Source of the DNA: Candidatus Cloacimonadota bacterium
GTDB taxonomy: Bacteria > Cloacimonadota > Cloacimonadia > Cloacimonadales > TCS61
DNA: 9,587 nt
Assembly (NCBI GenBank): GCA_023133395.1
Contig: JAGLWO010000391.1
Span: 1-9,587 of the forward strand
Direction of reading: 5' to 3'
The position numbers were made by a program, and so were the translations under genes. The notes below the pieces were generated by a model, which ran no database searches, was not told the origin of the DNA, and saw only the letters and a list, made by a program, of their open reading frames with translations. The stretch's first letter is position 1; every line of letters begins with the position of its first letter. Of the stretch, positions 6,740 through 9,587 are shown piece after piece.

Positions 6740-8782
6740 ATGAAAGCTAATGTTTCAAAAGTCGAAGAGTTACAAAGAAAATTATCCGGTTTATCCGAAT
6801 ACAGCACAGAAAAAGTAGATGTTTTAAACAAATTAGCAAAATCTCATTTGGGTAAATCAAACACAAAAGCACAAGCCTTTAGCAAACGAGCCTTAAAGAT
6901 AGCAGAAAAAATAAATTATTCTAAAGGTGAAGTAATATCTTTAAATACTATTGGTATAAGTTACTATCATTTATATGAATATGAAAAAGCAATCGGATAT
7001 TACCAGAAAACTCTAAGGAAGAGTGAGGAGAACAATGATAAGCATTTTTTAGCAGCTTCCTTGAATAATATTGGTATTATTTATTCTGAACTGAATAATC
7101 ACGATAAAGCAATCGAATATTATCAAAAGGCTTTGAAGTTATTTAAAGAAAATAATGATATAAAGAGTATGGCTGCAGCGATGAATAACATTGGTTCTAT
7201 TTACAGGTGCTTGAAGAAATTTGATAAATCTTTGGAATATGGTTTAAAATCTTTAAAATTATACAAAGAAATCGGTAGTAATAAAGATATTGTTTATTCT
7301 ATAAATAGTATAGGTAAATTATATCGAGACATAAAGAATTATAAAAAAGCGATAGAATACTTTCAGGAAGCAATAAAAATTAGTGAACAGGTTGGAGAAA
7401 AAGATGTTATTGCCATTGCTTCTAATAACCTTGGGGAGAGTTATCTACAATTAGAGAATTATAAAAAAGCTTTCTTATATCTTAAAAAAGTGTTAAAAAT
7501 CGCCAAACAAGTTAAATCAAAAAATGCGATTAAAGCCAGTTACAATTTCTTTTCGGATTTATATGCATCAAAAGGAGATTATAAGAAATCTTTAGAATAT
7601 TTCAAATTTTTTATAACAATAAAAGATGAAATACTCAATAAAGCCAGTAATGATAAAATAGCAGAAATACAGGAAAAATATGAGATAGAAAAAAAGGAAA
7701 AGGAAATTGAGTTTTTACAGAAGGAAAATGAACTTTATAAAAAACAAATCTATGCCAACAAGAAATTAGAGAAAGTCCACCTTGAGATAAAGAAGAAAAA
7801 CGAAACTATAAAATTGATCTCAAGAGAACTGGAAAACAGTATCGAAAAAGACTTTATTGGGACAAGTGATGCCATTAAATCTGTTCTGGAATTTGCCTTG
7901 ATCGCTGCTAAACATAAAGACACACATATCCTTGTCACTGGAGAGAATGGAACTGGTAAAGAGATTATTGCCAGGATAATCCATTATGCAAGTGATCGCA
8001 AAAAGGAAGCTTTTCTTCCTGTGAACTGTTCTGCGATTCCTGAAACACTTTTAGAAAGTGAATTTTTCGGTCATCGCAAAGGAGCATACACGGGAGCAAC
8101 AGAAAACAAGAAAGGACTGTTTGAAATGGCAAATGAAGGTACGCTTTTTTTGGATGAGATTGCAGATATGCCACTTTCTTTACAGGCAAAGATTCTGCGT
8201 GCGATCGAGGAAAAAAAGATCAAACGAATTGGCGAGAATGATGAAATTCAAATTGATGTAAGGATAATCTCTGCTACGAACAGGAATATTAAAGAACTTG
8301 TAGATAACAAAGATTTCAGGATAGACCTTTATTATCGGATAAATACTTTTGAAATAAATATTCCACCATTGAGTGAAAGACCGGAAGACATAGAACCTCT
8401 TATGACTCATTTTATTAAGTTCTTCGCTCGCAAGATGAATAAACCTGTCCCCAAAGTCAGTAGCAAGTTAATTCAGAAATTACAAAATTATCATTTTCCG
8501 GGTAATGTTCGGGAATTGAAAAACCTGGTTGAACGAGCTATGATCCTTTCCAAAAATGATATTCTGGAGCTTACCGATTTTCCTTTAACATTTAAAGAGG
8601 TAAAAAATCAACACAGCAATAAAGATAATATAAATGGTGAAGAGATCACTGCAATAAAACATGCTCTGATTACGGCAGATTTCCATCAGAATAAGACTGC
8701 AGAGATACTTGGTATTTCCAGGACTTCTTTAAACCGTAAAATTAAAAAATATAACATCAATATCAAGAAAGTTATAGAATAA
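6740..8782 (+). CDS. TPR-containing sigma54-dependent transcriptional activator (AAA+, Fis-type HTH)
   Basis: This 680-residue protein starts at ATG 6740 with a weak AAAAGAG upstream. Residues of about 20-300 are TPR-type helical repeats with a 40-residue period: a degenerate first unit, then units starting near 63, 103, 143, 183, 223 and 263 (NNIGIIYSELNNHDKAIEYYQKAL type). Residues 300-370 form a charged coiled coil. The AAA+ sigma54-interaction domain spans about 371-600. It has Walker A GENGTGKE (401-408), GAYTGA (448-453, Tyr in place of the usual Phe), Walker B GTLFLDE (467-473), sensor SATN (511-514), an arginine-finger region FRIDLYYR (526-533) and sensor II PGNVRE (588-593). A Fis-type helix-turn-helix is at about 635-673. 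There is no receiver or kinase domain, so the signal is probably a ligand or protein bound by the TPRs. A sigma54 promoter lies 297 bases downstream and is its likely target. Confidence 0.93.
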   Translation: MKANVSKVEELQRKLSGLSEYSTEKVDVLNKLAKSHLGKSNTKAQAFSKRALKIAEKINYSKGEVISLNTIGISYYHLYEYEKAIGYYQKTLRKSEENNDKHFLAASLNNIGIIYSELNNHDKAIEYYQKALKLFKENNDIKSMAAAMNNIGSIYRCLKKFDKSLEYGLKSLKLYKEIGSNKDIVYSINSIGKLYRDIKNYKKAIEYFQEAIKISEQVGEKDVIAIASNNLGESYLQLENYKKAFLYLKKVLKIAKQVKSKNAIKASYNFFSDLYASKGDYKKSLEYFKFFITIKDEILNKASNDKIAEIQEKYEIEKKEKEIEFLQKENELYKKQIYANKKLEKVHLEIKKKNETIKLISRELENSIEKDFIGTSDAIKSVLEFALIAAKHKDTHILVTGENGTGKEIIARIIHYASDRKKEAFLPVNCSAIPETLLESEFFGHRKGAYTGATENKKGLFEMANEGTLFLDEIADMPLSLQAKILRAIEEKKIKRIGENDEIQIDVRIISATNRNIKELVDNKDFRIDLYYRINTFEINIPPLSERPEDIEPLMTHFIKFFARKMNKPVPKVSSKLIQKLQNYHFPGNVRELKNLVERAMILSKNDILELTDFPLTFKEVKNQHSNKDNINGEEITAIKHALITADFHQNKTAEILGISRTSLNRKIKKYNINIKKVIE

Positions 8783-8798
8783 CAGTATTGTCTTTCTG

Positions 8799-8840
8799 CC
8801 TGCCAAGCCTTCTCCAGCAGCTGCCGGAGAAGGCTGGAGG
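8799..8840. repeat. 42-base GC-rich near-perfect palindrome
   Basis: GCCTTCTCC (8807-8815) pairs with GGAGAAGGC (8826-8834). Between them GCAG and CTGC (8817-8824) continue the dyad, with one A/C mismatch. Outside, CCA/TGG and CCT/AGG extend the stem with single-base bulges at 8806 and 8802. The element is strikingly GC-rich in an AT-rich gap, 17 bases after the activator stop codon. No T-run follows, so a classical terminator is uncertain. It resembles a REP-like or other dispersed palindrome, and could still end or protect the activator transcript. Confidence 0.75.
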
Positions 8841-8912
8841 AATTCTTATAGCTTCAATATCGAAGAATCTGTTTATTGTTTCCAAAAATCTTAAAATTTA
8901 TATCTTTTTGAA

Positions 8913-8932
8913 ACAAATGTCCGGACAAATGT
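8913..8932. promoter_or_regulatory. Candidate activator binding site (dyad within direct repeat)
   Basis: TGTCCGGACA (8918-8927) is a perfect ten-base palindrome. It is embedded in the direct repeat ACAAATGT-CCGG-ACAAATGT. It lies about 160 bases upstream of the sigma54 promoter GG element, a normal distance for an enhancer site bound by a Fis-type HTH dimer. Assignment to the adjacent activator is inference; only the symmetry and position are seen. Confidence 0.35.
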
Positions 8933-9078
8933 ATCAATATATTCAAATAAATGGTATATTTTTTTTCTTCAAATAACCAATTTCTATCTAATCCAAAAAA
9001 TATAAATATTCCTAACTGTTTTAAATTTAAAAAGTTAAGAAACATAAAGAGGATATTTTATCCTGATCTCATTTCATT

Positions 9079-9095
9079 TTGGCATACCAATTGCT
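9079..9095 (+). promoter_or_regulatory. Sigma54 (-24/-12) promoter
   Basis: TTGGCATACCAATTGCT matches the sigma54 consensus (YTGGCACG-N4-TTGCW), with the invariant GG at 9081-9082 and GC at 9093-9094 separated by exactly ten bases. The start of transcription would fall near 9105-9108. That is about 20 bases before the small gene at 9129 and would also serve the exported protein at 9325. A sigma54 activator gene lies directly upstream. The rest of the 8783-9128 gap contains AT-rich sequence, the palindrome at 8799-8840 and the dyad at 8913-8932, and no convincing gene. Confidence 0.75.
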
Positions 9096-9128
9096 TTTAT
9101 AAACATCAGATTTTAAAAAGAAGGAAAA

Positions 9129-9308
9129 ATGAAAAGCAGGTTGAAAAAAATCTTACAACTAATTATCAGGGAATTGAAATTCTTAACAAACAATAAGGAA
9201 AAAAATAGTGATATTTCTAATGATACGATTTCTGATGTTATATTCAAAAAGAAAGATATTTTTGAATCATCCGAAGACAACGAATCTAAAGGTAAGATTA
9301 TTTTATAA
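9129..9308 (+). CDS. Small protein of unknown function, 59 aa
   Basis: The ATG at 9129 follows AAGGA (9121-9125), with the same A-rich spacing as neighbouring genes. The 59-residue frame ends at TAA 9306-9308. The N-terminal third (MKSRLKKILQLIIRELKFL) is basic and could form an amphipathic helix; it is too polar for a clear signal peptide or transmembrane segment. The C-terminal half is rich in Asp, Glu, Ser and Lys. I recognise no family. The gene lies between the sigma54 promoter and the exported-protein gene, 16 bases upstream of the latter, so all three probably form one transcription unit. It might be a small regulator, chaperone or peptide precursor, or a translated leader; none of these can be shown from the sequence. 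Confidence 0.6.
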   Translation: MKSRLKKILQLIIRELKFLTNNKEKNSDISNDTISDVIFKKKDIFESSEDNESKGKIIL

Positions 9309-9324
9309 ATAAAAGGAGGCTATT

Positions 9325-9587
9325 ATGAAAAAATTAGTAATTATAACCTTGTGCTTTTTTATGAGTATAAGTGTTTTGTATGGTGGTGAAATAGAGAAAA
9401 CATTCTCATTCTCATCTTCTAATATTTCTTTTATTCACAATAACGGTTACGATATAATCAAGATGTCCGGTAATGTATCCACCGACGAAATAGGTAAGCC
9501 ATCACTTCCACGTCTTGTTTATACATTTGTTATTCCTTCCTCAGCAGAGATAGAGAATGTAGAGGTTATTTCCTGTAAAGAGATTCC
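9325..9587 (+). CDS. Exported protein, N-terminal part; possibly C25 (gingipain-like) peptidase propeptide
   Basis: The ATG at 9325 follows a strong AAAGGAGG (9312-9319), and the frame stays open to the window end (87 full codons seen). Residues 1-20 are a signal peptide (MKKLVIITLCFFMSISVLYG). The following part has IKMSGNVSTDEIGKPSLPRLVYTFVIPSSAEIENVEV, with the G-x-P-x-LP...P pattern found in the propeptide region of C25 family cysteine peptidases and related surface proteins of this superphylum. The catalytic domain, if any, lies outside the window, so the peptidase assignment is tentative. Export is well supported. It probably shares a sigma54-dependent transcript with the 59-residue gene upstream. 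The unseen C-terminus would be expected to carry a sorting tail like those of the three exported proteins at 1364-6648. Confidence 0.75.
   Translation, partial: MKKLVIITLCFFMSISVLYGGEIEKTFSFSSSNISFIHNNGYDIIKMSGNVSTDEIGKPSLPRLVYTFVIPSSAEIENVEVISCKEI

Noticed and set aside
8788..8976. 62-codon + strand frame after the activator gene
   Set aside because: It has no ribosome binding site, its first codons are the GC-rich palindrome, and its protein looks like random AT-rich translation.
8951..9196. 81-codon + strand frame across the sigma54 promoter
   Set aside because: It has no ribosome binding site, runs through the promoter and overlaps the better supported 59-residue gene in another frame.

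Overview
The window is visibly AT-rich, with tightly packed genes all on the + strand and purine-rich ribosome binding sites (AGGAGG or GGAG followed by a run of A before ATG). Three complete genes encode exported proteins that end in a NYPNPFNP...SGIYLY...K tail. This is the type IX-secretion/FlgD-Ig-like C-terminal module typical of the Fibrobacteres-Chlorobi-Bacteroidetes superphylum. With the oxygen-defence genes of an anaerobe and a TPR-sigma54 regulator, it best fits an uncultured anaerobic lineage such as Candidatus Cloacimonadota. That assignment is inference from protein style; no marker gene is present.

Region 1 (1-1237) is an oxidative-stress type operon. It holds the 3' end of a ferritin-like di-iron protein, a complete paralogue of it, and a flavin reductase that matches the N-terminal half of anaerobe 'high molecular weight rubredoxins' but lacks the rubredoxin domain. 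A GC-rich hairpin overlaps the last codons of the flavin reductase.

Region 2 (1364-6648) holds three exported proteins. The first is a seven-repeat beta-propeller-like protein. The other two are full-length paralogues with a propeller-like body, a carboxypeptidase-regulatory-like beta domain and the sorting tail. The C-terminal modules are a patchwork at DNA level: the tail of the first gene matches that of the second at 142 of 145 bases, although the proteins are otherwise unrelated. The second and third share the regulatory-like domain at about 92% but differ in the tail. A string of four small hairpins lies between the two paralogues.

Region 3 (6740-9587) looks like a regulatory unit. A 680-residue sigma54 activator with TPR repeats as its sensor region is followed by a 346-base non-coding stretch. 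That stretch contains a long GC-rich palindrome, a short dyad that could be an activator site, and a near-consensus sigma54 promoter (GG-N10-GC). Downstream are a 59-residue small protein and the start of another exported protein that may be a C25 (gingipain-like) peptidase. The activator probably controls this downstream transcript; that is the most testable idea in the window.

I see no tRNA, rRNA, CRISPR array, transposase or phage gene.
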